DNA of 64,000 nt from JAFGJQ01 sp052034525 (GTDB taxonomy: Bacteria; Planctomycetota; Phycisphaerae; UBA1845), in the NCBI GenBank assembly GCA_052034525.1, contig JBPOIK010000079.1, positions 6,931-70,930 on the forward strand, given 5' to 3'. The notes under the pieces are model-generated. The model was not told where the DNA came from. It ran no database searches and saw only the letters and a program-made list of their open reading frames with translations. Each line of letters starts with the position of its first letter. Position 1 is the stretch's first letter. Of the stretch, positions 17,638 through 25,513 are shown one piece after another. A program made the translations under genes and the position numbers.

Positions 17638-18789
17638 TCATTCCACGGCCGGTTCCAATAGGGTGAGGGTCCGGGCGGTGGCGTCGAGGTCGGCCAGAAC
17701 GCCGAGCGGAATGGTGGCGTTGTCGCGCACGTGCCCGATGGGGAACCGCGCGACCACGGGGTAGGGTGCGTCGCCGAAGTAGTCTGCAAACACCTCGTCC
17801 AGGGTGAGACTCTTCTCGGGCATCCCCGGGTTGCATTTGTGCCAGCGGCCGAGGATCACGCCGGCGACGCCGTCCAGCAATCCGGCATGTTTGAGCTGGC
17901 GCAGAAAGCGGTCAATGCGGTACGGCTCTTCGCCGACATCCTCGAGAAACAGGAGGCGCCCTTTCGTCTCGATCTGCCACGGCGTGCCCATCAGAGCACA
18001 CACCAGGGAGAGATTTCCGCCGACCAGCCGTCCGCGCGCCCGCCCCGGGCGGAGCGTCTGCGGGCCGGGAGTGTCTGGCTCACAAAGAGCGAGGTCATAC
18101 CGCAGGGTGCCGTCGGGCGGAGAGGGAACCAGGGCCTCGAAGCCGGGCACCGGATCGGTGGCGTCCGGCTCGGCGGATCGGGCGGCCAGGGCGGACAGGG
18201 TCTTGGCGTCGCACACGTTGCGCCACAGATGAACGGAGGCAAACGGCGTGAGGTTGCGGTCCTTGCTGCCCAGCCCCCACATCAGATTCGGACCGTGAAA
18301 CGCGACCTGGCCGGTCTGTTTGTGGATGGCAAGGTGGAGTGCGGTGACGTCGCTGAACCCCAACAAGATTTTGGGGTTGCGCCGGATGACCTCATAATCC
18401 AGCAGATCCAGGATACGCGTGGTGCCGTAGCCGCCGGTGCCGCAGAAGACGGCTTTGACCTGGGGATCCATGTACGCCTCCATGATGGCGTGGGCTCGCT
18501 GGGCATCGGTGGAGGCCAGGTATCCACGGCGGGCATAGACGTCGCCGATGACACGGGTCCGAAACCCCATGACCTCCAGGCGGCGGACCGCCTGGCCGAC
18601 CCGGTCGCGGTCCAGTGGGTGCCCGGGAGCAACGATCGCGATGGTGTCGCCCGTCCGTAGGGCCGGCGGTCGACGGGAGCGCTGTGTTTGCGCCTCCGGG
18701 GTTTTCGAATCCGCGATGGTGAGGGTTGCCAGGATCAGAGCGCTCAGGCCGGCCAACCCAGTCCACTTCCAGACGACCGCATCACGCAT
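17638..18789 (-). CDS. LD-carboxypeptidase, peptidase family S66 (LdcA/MccF-like)
   Basis: Serine peptidase that cleaves the L-Lys/Dap-D-Ala bond of peptidoglycan tetrapeptides during cell-wall recycling; MccF relatives detoxify microcin C. The 383-residue protein has an N-terminal hydrophobic anchor or signal (WTGLAGLSALILATLTIAD), then the S66 fold from about residue 50. Motifs are GDTIAIVAPGHPLDR, GTGGYGTTRILD, nucleophile Ser in LLGFSDVTALH, GRARGRLVGGNLSLVCALMG, Glu in LLFLEDVGEEPYRIDRFL and His in RFPIGHVRDNATIPLG. The start at ATG 18789 has AGGAGG six bases away. The export signal suggests a periplasmic role; cytoplasmic LdcA lacks one. Confidence 0.9.
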   Translation of the reverse strand: MRDAVVWKWTGLAGLSALILATLTIADSKTPEAQTQRSRRPPALRTGDTIAIVAPGHPLDRDRVGQAVRRLEVMGFRTRVIGDVYARRGYLASTDAQRAHAIMEAYMDPQVKAVFCGTGGYGTTRILDLLDYEVIRRNPKILLGFSDVTALHLAIHKQTGQVAFHGPNLMWGLGSKDRNLTPFASVHLWRNVCDAKTLSALAARSAEPDATDPVPGFEALVPSPPDGTLRYDLALCEPDTPGPQTLRPGRARGRLVGGNLSLVCALMGTPWQIETKGRLLFLEDVGEEPYRIDRFLRQLKHAGLLDGVAGVILGRWHKCNPGMPEKSLTLDEVFADYFGDAPYPVVARFPIGHVRDNATIPLGVLADLDATARTLTLLEPAVE

Positions 18790-18882
18790 TGCTTGGGCCT
18801 CCTGTTGGCGGGGCTGGTCGAATGGTACCGGACCGCCCTCCGGCACAAAAGCGTGAGGTGGTTGCAATCTCGGTCGCCGGAG

Positions 18883-18911
18883 GTGACACTACTGCCGCCG
18901 GCTCCTATAAT
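18883..18911 (+). promoter_or_regulatory. Sigma-70-type promoter of tRNA-Arg
   Basis: GTGACA (18883-18888), 17 bases, TATAAT (18906-18911). The tRNA begins 63 bases downstream. The close match to consensus fits a stable-RNA promoter. Confidence 0.7.
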
Positions 18912-18974
18912 GCGAGCCGGTCGTCCACCGCGGGGTTCGGCGGAAGTCCGGTTGCGGTCGAACGAATACTGGAA

Positions 18975-19048
18975 GCGCCTGTAGCTCAAGTGGATAGAGT
19001 GGCTGGCTTCGAACCAGCAGGTTGGAGGTTCGAGTCCTCCCGGGCGCG
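18975..19048 (+). tRNA. tRNA-Arg (anticodon TCG)
   Basis: All four arms fold: acceptor GCGCCTG/CGGGCGC (one G-T pair), D arm GCTC...GAGT, anticodon stem GCTGG/CCAGC with loop CTTCGAA giving anticodon TCG (reads CGA), T arm GGAGG-TTCGAGT-CCTCC. The CCA end is not encoded. It is preceded by a near-consensus promoter and followed by the H1-like-tail gene. Confidence 0.95.
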
Positions 19049-19174
19049 GTGCGGGCCGAGTGCCTCATTTGGCCTCCGGCCGTTTTCCGCAGGTTGCCCC
19101 GCATTTGTCCCGGTAAGGGCGAACACTCCGGGTTGTCGGGGTCTAACGAGTAGTCTCGCGAGCAGGTCCAAATC

Positions 19175-19780
19175 GTGGCTGACGAATCCGAAGAAACGAG
19201 AATCAAGGAAGAAGAGGACGGCAAAGGCACCGTTTCAGGCAGTAGCGCGGCCCGCAAGAAGGAGCCACCGGCGTTTGCCTGGAAGCTGACGGGCTATGCT
19301 GACGGGCTGACCCTGACTCTGCTGAAGTGTGTCGAACGTAAGGACGCGGAAGCGCAACTGGTTCGGTTGGAGAAGGAAGGCTACTACACCGGCCTGTTGA
19401 TCACGGCCCTGACAGATCCGGTGCCTCCGGGGCCGGCCGTGAAAAAGAAGTGGGAGCCGGCGCCGGCTCGAGTTTTCGTAGACGACAGCCGTATGCGTGC
19501 GGCCAGAACCCGCCCGGCTCCACCACGCACGGTAGAAAAGGCCGCCCCAGTCGCATCCAAGCCGCCGGCCAAACGACCGAAGCCGGTTGCCACCAAAAAA
19601 GCCCCCGCAGCTCAGCCGGCTACGAAGACGAAACCCGCCGTCGCCCGCAAGGCATCTTCCAAAGCCGCGCCGGCGGACAAGACGGCCAAAACAACCGCCA
19701 AGACCAGAAAGACCGCCGTGAAGTCCGCTGCCAAGACGCCCAAAACAAAAGAACCCAAGGCAATTCGCAAGAAAAAATGA
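19175..19780 (+). CDS. Protein with histone H1-like Lys/Ala/Pro-rich tail
   Basis: A 201-residue protein starting at GTG 19175. The first 30 residues are acidic and charged. Residues 33-95 form a compact domain (FAWKLTGYADGLTLTLLKCVERKDAEAQ...) that I do not recognise. From about residue 100 the chain is almost entirely Lys, Ala, Pro and Thr (repeats like KKAPAAQPATKTK, KTAKTTAKTRKTAVK), as in bacterial histone H1-like proteins. Such tails bind DNA or RNA without sequence specificity, so a nucleoid- or ribosome-associated role is plausible, but that is inference. It lies between tRNA-Arg and the converging ECF sigma gene. Confidence 0.72.
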   Translation: MADESEETRIKEEEDGKGTVSGSSAARKKEPPAFAWKLTGYADGLTLTLLKCVERKDAEAQLVRLEKEGYYTGLLITALTDPVPPGPAVKKKWEPAPARVFVDDSRMRAARTRPAPPRTVEKAAPVASKPPAKRPKPVATKKAPAAQPATKTKPAVARKASSKAAPADKTAKTTAKTRKTAVKSAAKTPKTKEPKAIRKKK

Positions 19781-19830
19781 TGATGGATCGTTCACGGACC
19801 GCCACGTCCGGGACCGGCTCGATAATGCCG

Positions 19831-20796
19831 CTATCGTGGCTGCGTTCCGGCCGTCCCGTCCTCCGTTTGCCGTCCGTGCGCGGGAGCTTCAGGTGATTCA
19901 CCCTCGCTCGACACGCGGGACAGGAAACCCACGCTGGAAGCGAAAAACGATTCCGTCATGGGGCGGATGGCCTGCGACTGCTCTTCCTGAAGGTCCTGCA
20001 GATTGGCCAGGCACATGGGGCAGCCCACTACGTCCAGGTGAAACTGCGTGTAGCTGCGCCACGGGTCGTCCAGGATGCCCAGCAGGTAGCTGCCCAGCGT
20101 ACTGCGCTTCAGGCAGGTCAGGCGAAACTCACGCCACACGCGGGCGACCGTCACTTCGGTTTGTTCTTCGTCCATGTTGCGACGGTCGGTCTGCGCCGAT
20201 TGTTCGACGAAGCTCCGCAGGCGTTGGATCGCCCGGAATTTGATGCCGGCCACCGTTTTCTGATCGATATCGAGCAGGTCGGCCGCCTCCAGGTTGCGTT
20301 TCCCCGCGAAAAACAGCAGCTCGATGACTTGCAAGTCATCGAACGCCCCGCGATCGCGGCACTCGTGAATGAATGCCTTCAGCCCGTCGCGCAACACGTA
20401 TCGCTGCATCTGTTGAATCTCAGCCCGGACGGCGAGACTGCTGGGAGTCTCCGTCTGAACCGGAGCGATCCGGTCAAACACCACCTCCTCCAGATCGCCG
20501 GCCAGTGGGAGAATGAGCGGCAGCCTCCGACGGCGAAGCAGGTCGATCAGCTTGTACCGTAGAATCGTGAAAAGATACGTTTCCAGGCTTCGGGTCGGAT
20601 CGTAGCGATCGAGTGATTGCAGGAAACCCACGAACGTATCCTGCACCGCGTCTTCCGCGTCGGCCAGGGTGGGCGTCTGGGCCCGGGCGAAAGCCTGGAG
20701 ACGCCCTTCATAGCGGGCGATAAGCTGCCGCCAGGCGAGCTCGCTGCCACGGCGGATCTGCTCCACCAGAAATGTGTCCGCGCCATCCGGCGCCAT
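19831..20796 (-). CDS. ECF-type RNA polymerase sigma factor with C-terminal zinc-motif extension
   Basis: A 321-residue sigma-70-family factor. Region 2 (about 15-85) includes ADAEDAVQDTFVGFLQSLDRY and the -10 recognition helix RSLETYLFTILRYKLIDLLRRR. Region 4 (about 135-195) includes DLQVIELLFFAGKRNLEAADLLDIDQKTVAGIKFRAIQRL. ECF factors normally end there. This one continues about 120 residues with a helix-rich domain containing His253-x5-Cys259-Pro-Met-Cys262, similar to the HxxxCxxC motif of zinc-binding anti-sigma (ZAS) domains. That suggests a built-in regulatory domain. No separate anti-sigma gene is adjacent. Start ATG 20796 is followed directly by the conserved N-terminus. Confidence 0.88.
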   Translation of the reverse strand: MAPDGADTFLVEQIRRGSELAWRQLIARYEGRLQAFARAQTPTLADAEDAVQDTFVGFLQSLDRYDPTRSLETYLFTILRYKLIDLLRRRRLPLILPLAGDLEEVVFDRIAPVQTETPSSLAVRAEIQQMQRYVLRDGLKAFIHECRDRGAFDDLQVIELLFFAGKRNLEAADLLDIDQKTVAGIKFRAIQRLRSFVEQSAQTDRRNMDEEQTEVTVARVWREFRLTCLKRSTLGSYLLGILDDPWRSYTQFHLDVVGCPMCLANLQDLQEEQSQAIRPMTESFFASSVGFLSRVSSEGESPEAPAHGRQTEDGTAGTQPR

Positions 20797-21277
20797 TGCT
20801 CGGCCGTCTCCAAAATACAGACACCCGGCCCTTTTTCAGCAGCGCCGACCTCCTTCCGGTCGTCTGCCCTGACTGCGTGGCGCGTCGTGTCAGCGCGATG
20901 ATACGACAACAGTCCCTGAATGGCTACGGGAAGGATTCCCGGAAATGGTTCGCGGGCACGGAACGGTGTGCTGGAGTCCTCGGTCCGCAATTCTCGGAGC
21001 GGCGAACGACGCATCGGGCAGCCAGCGGTCCAGCTTCTTCACGGCGAGGATCCTTCTGCGAACGTTGCCCGCGCACTACACCGTGGTAACCACTTGTGTT
21101 CCAAGCTGTTGCAGAATCGGACGGGGAGATGGCCTTCAGGGCCTGTTGCGCCCAGGCAACAGGCGGGCGCACGCCGTAGCGGTACGTCGCGCTGCAATCG
21201 GCCGGGCCGATGGGCATACCATTGCAACGGACGGCGTTTTACCGGGCGTGCGACAGGGAGAACGGCGAAAGAAGGCT
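20797..21277. other. Intergenic region with upstream palindrome
   Basis: About 480 bases between the ECF sigma gene and the sigma-54 promoter hold no convincing gene. A perfect 9-base inverted repeat, GCCTGTTGC-6-GCAACAGGC (21141-21164), lies 114-137 bases before the sigma-54 -24 box. That is where an activator (enhancer-binding protein) site is usually found. Confidence 0.5.
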
Positions 21278-21293
21278 CTGGCACAACCGTTGC
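21278..21293 (+). promoter_or_regulatory. Sigma-54 promoter
   Basis: CTGGCAC (21278-21284), 5 bases, TTGC (21290-21293): an exact match to the -24/-12 core of sigma-54 promoters (YTGGCAC-N5-TTGC). It lies about 127 bases before the ATG of the small coiled-coil gene, with no other gene between. Transcription would need an AAA+ activator, and the palindrome upstream is a candidate site for it. Confidence 0.75.
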
Positions 21294-21419
21294 CCTTGGT
21301 TCCAGCGAACGCCCGGAACCGGCAACGCCACCCGGACGTTTCTGGAGGTGTCATCAACCGATAACCGAAACCGCGACTTTGAGCGGTGCGGGAGGATGAG
21401 GGAAGGAAAGGGTGAATAC

Positions 21420-21704
21420 ATGAACGAAGAAACGTTCCAGAAAAAACTGGCGGAACTGGTTGCGGAGATCGGTACGCTGCCCACCGGGGAGCGGGAGAAA
21501 CTGCAGGCCCTGGCAGATGAGACCAAAGAGCGGCACAAACAACTCAAGCAGACGGTCTCGAACCTCCAGGAGAGCATTGATTTCCTGCGGTTGTCCATCA
21601 AGTACATGCTGTTCGACCTCGAAGCCACGCGAAGGGAGAACAACTACCTCCGCAAAATGCTGGAAGACAGCACGGGGCGATCGGACGACAATTCGGCCGG
21701 ATGA
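21420..21704 (+). CDS. Small coiled-coil protein under sigma-54 control
   Basis: A 94-residue, strongly charged protein starting at ATG 21420 behind GAAAGGGTG. Almost the whole chain is predicted coiled coil: heptad-like segments TFQKKLAELVAEIGTLP, EKLQALADETKERHKQLKQ, TVSNLQESIDFLRLSIKYM and EATRRENNYLRKMLED. There is no signal peptide or membrane segment, so it should be cytoplasmic. I do not recognise a named family. The sigma-54 promoter and following terminator make it a monocistronic unit. Sigma-54 control is common for nitrogen, flagellar and envelope functions, but nothing in the protein picks one. Confidence 0.8.
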   Translation: MNEETFQKKLAELVAEIGTLPTGEREKLQALADETKERHKQLKQTVSNLQESIDFLRLSIKYMLFDLEATRRENNYLRKMLEDSTGRSDDNSAG

Positions 21705-21803
21705 GGCCGTTCGCCAGGTCCTGTCGGGCTGGACCCCGATTCTGCTGGCGGAGCGACGGGAATTGATTCGAAGCTGACGCAGAGACCCACAGAATCGTCG
21801 CTG

Positions 21804-21846
21804 GGCCGTCGGCCCGGGTATCTCGACCCGGGTCGACGGCCTGTTT
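21804..21846 (+). terminator. Terminator of the coiled-coil gene
   Basis: GGCCGTCG-G-CCCGGG (21804-21818) pairs with CCCGGG-T-CGACGGCC (21827-21841), followed by TGTTT. The stem is long and GC-rich, with a short T-containing tail, 100 bases after the stop of the small coiled-coil gene. Confidence 0.7.
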
Positions 21847-22024
21847 CGTTTGTCATGATCGACCAACACGTCCCGATCGAAACCGACGCATAATCGTAGC
21901 AAAATGCCGCATATTGCACTAACGTCTTGTAAAACGAAGGGTTAACACAGACCTCACCGTCGCCCAATGTATGGGACGCGCGCTCAAATGTCCAAAATTG
22001 TCTGAAATTGAGATGCCAACCTTA

Positions 22025-22053
22025 TTGACTTAACGACCGATATGTCCAATATG
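22025..22053 (+). promoter_or_regulatory. Candidate sigma-70 promoter of the pseudopilin gene
   Basis: TTGACT (22025-22030), 17 bases, AATATG (22048-22053), in an unusually AT-rich stretch (21890-22060) for this genome. The pseudopilin start is 133 bases downstream. The -35 box is good and the -10 box moderate. Confidence 0.45.
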
Positions 22054-22185
22054 TAAGAATGTGTAATGGGCGGAGTCGCGGCCAGGTGCCTGTCGAGCGA
22101 CTCCTCCGCTGCGGGTTGCCGTGATCAGCGGGCACGGTATGCTAAGCGGGTCGAGAAAGTGCCGAAAGCTATGAGGAACGCAATC

Positions 22186-23307
22186 ATGCTCAGAACACAG
22201 TTGAAGTGGTGTGAAGGGGCGCGGGCGCGGTCGGCCGGCTTCACGTTGATCGAACTGCTGGTGGTCGTCTCGATCATCGCGCTGCTGATTTCCATTCTGC
22301 TTCCATCGCTCAAGAAGGCCAGGGACCAGACGAAGGCGGCCGTCTGTTGCACGAACCTCGGCGGACTGGCCAAGGCATCCAACACGTACGCGGCCGATGA
22401 CCCAACGGGCGTTGTGATGCCGTGTTGGGCGCACCTCGGCGACGTGGGGCCAGGGACAAGAAATAGAGGGCGGCAAGTAGCGGATACTAGTAAGTCAGAT
22501 CTCAATGCAGCCTTTGGGTGGGGGGGCAAGGGCGGTCGAGGCGCTTACGGGGGGAGTCACATGCAGACGGGTTGGTCCTCGGGCTGGGGCGGGCAGAACT
22601 GGCGCGGCGCCGACAGCCGCCCGCTGAACTACATGATATACAAGAGCATTTCCAAGGTGGAACCGGGAAACACGGACGCGATCATCGCAGACCAGAATCT
22701 GGACTTCAATGCGTACCGGTGCCCGGCCGATACGGGATACACCGCGAAAAACTGGGACAACTACTGGGGTAGGGGAAAGGGTTTTGCGAGCAGCACACTG
22801 AGCGCTTACGATCATTTCGGTACCAGTTATGGGGGTTCGGCGTTTACCATTTACATCACGTCGGGTGGCGTCGCCGAGGGCCCCATGCTAACCCTCACGC
22901 CGTGGCTGCGTCCGCTGGCGCGGATCCGCAATGCGTCCAAAGTGATTCTGTACCAGGAGGCGAACGGCCTTTACGCGTGGACTCTGAAGGTGGACGACAT
23001 GAAGGGGGGCAACAAGGTGTGTTCGGGGGCTGACTTCGACGATGAGCCCAATGCCATCGTGAAGGGTTGGCACGGAAAGGACTGGACGTTCACCGCGTGC
23101 TTCACCGACGGTCACGCGGCCCCGATCCGGATGCGCGGCTGCTACCAGCCGCCGCCGGACCTTGGTTCGCAGTATGCGAAACAGTACCAGGTGCCCGACC
23201 AGTTCCAGTTCTGGTGCCCGGTTCAGTTCTGGGGAAACGGCTGGCAACTGGACACGCTCCCGGCGCCGGGCATAAGCACCGGGATCCTAGCCCAGGACGT
23301 CTTATAG
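22186..23307 (+). CDS. Prepilin-type N-terminal methylation protein
   Basis: A 373-residue protein beginning, after a short basic leader, with the classic prepilin motif SAGFTLIELLVVVSIIALLI and then LLPSLKKAR. This is the combination found in very large families of pilin-like secreted proteins in Planctomycetota. The globular part has an H-type ending with conserved residues (VILYQEANGLYAW, HGKDWTFTACFTDGHA) as in that family's C-terminal domain. Function is presumably surface or pseudopilus assembly; the ligand is unknown. ATG 22186 has GAGGA seven bases upstream, better than ATG 22171. The next gene, a small membrane protein, follows by about 110 bases, and a hairpin ends the pair. Confidence 0.85.
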   Translation: MLRTQLKWCEGARARSAGFTLIELLVVVSIIALLISILLPSLKKARDQTKAAVCCTNLGGLAKASNTYAADDPTGVVMPCWAHLGDVGPGTRNRGRQVADTSKSDLNAAFGWGGKGGRGAYGGSHMQTGWSSGWGGQNWRGADSRPLNYMIYKSISKVEPGNTDAIIADQNLDFNAYRCPADTGYTAKNWDNYWGRGKGFASSTLSAYDHFGTSYGGSAFTIYITSGGVAEGPMLTLTPWLRPLARIRNASKVILYQEANGLYAWTLKVDDMKGGNKVCSGADFDDEPNAIVKGWHGKDWTFTACFTDGHAAPIRMRGCYQPPPDLGSQYAKQYQVPDQFQFWCPVQFWGNGWQLDTLPAPGISTGILAQDVL

Positions 23308-23416
23308 GTGGTGCAATGCGGCAGGCTCTGCTCCGCGTCGGCGTCCAGCCTTGGGTACAGCGGCATGAGGTCGGTTCGCGAGTGGTCGGCCAGGCTGCCA
23401 GAAAGGACAACTGAGC

Positions 23417-23797
23417 ATGAGTGCGAAGCAAGCGGGCAAAGGGAAAGGCGGGGGAGGCGGCAACACCACCCTCTACATCGGCCTGGCGGCTGCGGCGGTG
23501 GTGGTGATCGCGGGAATCTGGTACATGAGCGGTGGAACACAGGAGGAGACGCCCATTGCTCCACCTCAGGACGTTCAGACAATGGGGGAGAATCCGGAGA
23601 GGGATTCTACGGCGGGCACGAGACGTCCGCCCCCCGAGCGGCGATCGCTGGACCGGGCATCCACCGAGCGGACTGATCCCTCTGCGCGACCACCGCGCGC
23701 GACGTCCGGTGACAGGGATTCAGGAGGCCCGTCCTCCCGTGGACCGGCCCCGACTCCCTCAAAGCCGCCGCCAAAGCCGGGCAGGTACAAGGGTTGA
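23417..23797 (+). CDS. Small single-pass membrane protein with Pro/Arg-rich tail
   Basis: A 126-residue protein: a Gly/Lys-rich N-terminus (MSAKQAGKGKGGGGG), one membrane helix (about residues 18-36, TLYIGLAAAAVVVIAGIWYM), then a hydrophilic, probably disordered tail rich in Pro, Arg, Ser and Asp. No signal cleavage site is obvious, so the tail probably lies outside the cytoplasmic membrane. AAAGGAC precedes the ATG. It lies directly after the pseudopilin gene and before a hairpin, so it is likely co-transcribed and may act with it. I do not recognise a family. Confidence 0.65.
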   Translation: MSAKQAGKGKGGGGGNTTLYIGLAAAAVVVIAGIWYMSGGTQEETPIAPPQDVQTMGENPERDSTAGTRRPPPERRSLDRASTERTDPSARPPRATSGDRDSGGPSSRGPAPTPSKPPPKPGRYKG

Positions 23798-23832
23798 CTT
23801 GTCTGCCGCACGGTGAAGTGTGGGGCGCGAAC

Positions 23833-23877
23833 ACGACACCCCTGTTGGCCGCAGACTGTGGCCGACAGGGGTGTCGT
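23833..23877 (+). terminator. Long hairpin ending the pseudopilin operon
   Basis: ACGACACCCCTGT-TGGCC (from 23833) pairs with GGCC-GACAGGGGTGTCGT (to 23877), with one G-U pair and a 9-base loop region. The stem is about 18 pairs. No T run follows, so it may be an mRNA-stabilising hairpin or a bidirectional or intrinsic-like terminator rather than a classical one. Confidence 0.55.
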
Positions 23878-24121
23878 ATCATGGAGCGCCGGCTCGCCGA
23901 TCACCCGCGATTCCGTTTCGAACTGGGGCAATTCGCCGTCCGACACTCTCCCAGCCTGTGGCGATTCGAGCGGGGTCTCAGGCAGGTGTGCTCAAGAGCG
24001 GCCGCTTCGATCTCGACGACCAGAAAACCCTGTCTTTCGTGCGCCTTTCCTGGTAGAATAATGCTCCGTGAGCTGGGATGAGTCTCCCCTGTTGAGTTGC
24101 AGAAAAGGGGGTAGGAAGTCC

Positions 24122-25450
24122 ATGTCTGCCCGTCTCCGTGCGCCAGTGTGGTGGCCGTGTCCATACGTGGCGGTTTTGGTCTGTGTGGTCGTCACACCGA
24201 TCGCCCTGGCCACCCGACCGGTGGAGCCGCTGCCAGCGGGGCGCTATTCGTTTGATCACGGGTCACCAACGGTTATGGTGGGGTTTCTGGGAGCCGCAGA
24301 CGTGCTTCGGCTCTCGCAGACGGAACCGGATTTTCCCACCGTTGACCTCAGCGCCGGCGCGGTCGGGCTGACACCGTTTGATGACATTGACGCGCTGTCC
24401 CTCAACATAACGGATGTGGAGCCGTATGACCCGTTGCTGCTGATCTTCTCCGTCGATCGCTTCACCACGGGAATCGCCGCGCCCGATCCGTCCTTGGTCG
24501 CGCAGGGTGTGCCGTTCAACGTGCAGGATCAGGCGGCCCGAGGGCACGCTGCCGCCGATCAGTTCATGAGCACGCGGGCATTCACCCTATCCGGTTTGCC
24601 TCCCCCGGCCGGGGGGCGGCCGGTGCCCAACAACACCCTGATCCGCAACAACTTTGATGAAGGAGGCACCGGACACGGGGCCCAGCCCCGACGGGCGGCG
24701 GACATCTGGTTGGTCGGCCATCCGCAGGATAACATCGATGCCATCACGGGTGAGATCATCCCGAGCGCGCGAAGCCAGCCACCACTGTACCTGTCGTTGA
24801 CACCGCAATCCCCGACCGTCATCCAGACCGGGACCACCGGCGCTCACATCTTCTATCTGTCCGAGCCGAGCGGGGATTTGACCGTTTTTGCCTCTCCCTC
24901 CGCCCTGGGCCTGACTGCACAGGACGACATCGACGCGCTGGTGGTGTTCGATATGAACGAAAACGGCGTCTTCGACGGATCGGGGGCCTTGGCGGACCAG
25001 GTGCTGTTTTCACTGGCGCCCGATTCACCGTCGCTTATGACGATACCCAATGCCAGCGTGCAGGGCGCGGCGGCGGATATCTTCTCCGTCCGCGCGGGAG
25101 CACCGCCGAACATTACCGTGCTGGCCCGCGCATCCGACCTGGGGTTGGGAGCCGCTGGGGATAACGTGGATGCCCTGCATTTCGTCCGATCCGCCTCGCC
25201 GATGCAGAGCGCCCTGCAGCACGGTATCCGCCAGCGTGTGCCCTGCGATTATGACAACGACGGCGACGTCGATGACAAGGATCTGGCGGCCTGGGTATTG
25301 GAGTGCCAGACCGGGCCGGGCATCCCCGGTGCGCCCGTGTCATTGACTCCCGAATGCCTCCTGGCGTTTGACATGACTGAAGATGGGCAGATTGACCTGG
25401 CCGATTTCGCTGCGTTCCAGCGGCTTTTCACGGGAACCATTATTCCGTAA
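24122..25450 (+). CDS. Secreted protein with repeated domain and dockerin-like C-terminus
   Basis: A 442-residue exported protein: signal peptide (about 1-30, VAVLVCVVVTPIALA), then three related segments of about 100 residues. Each ends with a D-(D/N)-(I/V)-DAL motif after a LGL strand (FDDIDALSL, QDDIDALVVFD, GDNVDALHF). The last 70 residues hold two EF-hand-like calcium loops, DYDNDGDVDDKDLAAWV and DMTEDGQIDLADFAAF, as in dockerin type I-like domains. In cellulosomes dockerins bind cohesins, but in planctomycete-type genomes such ends are widespread and their partners are mostly unknown. ATG 24122 follows GTAGGAAG. The neighbouring minus-strand gene converges. Confidence 0.8.
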   Translation: MSARLRAPVWWPCPYVAVLVCVVVTPIALATRPVEPLPAGRYSFDHGSPTVMVGFLGAADVLRLSQTEPDFPTVDLSAGAVGLTPFDDIDALSLNITDVEPYDPLLLIFSVDRFTTGIAAPDPSLVAQGVPFNVQDQAARGHAAADQFMSTRAFTLSGLPPPAGGRPVPNNTLIRNNFDEGGTGHGAQPRRAADIWLVGHPQDNIDAITGEIIPSARSQPPLYLSLTPQSPTVIQTGTTGAHIFYLSEPSGDLTVFASPSALGLTAQDDIDALVVFDMNENGVFDGSGALADQVLFSLAPDSPSLMTIPNASVQGAAADIFSVRAGAPPNITVLARASDLGLGAAGDNVDALHFVRSASPMQSALQHGIRQRVPCDYDNDGDVDDKDLAAWVLECQTGPGIPGAPVSLTPECLLAFDMTEDGQIDLADFAAFQRLFTGTIIP

Positions 25451-25513
25451 GCTGCGGCACCGTCGGCCAGGAATAGTGCGACGCTTCCCAGCGACGAGAG
25501 GGTTCTGACGGCA

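Noticed and set aside
23833..23877. Hairpin considered as a single CRISPR-like repeat or attachment site
   Set aside because: Only one copy is present and no spacer pattern follows; end-of-operon position favours a terminator or stabilising hairpin.
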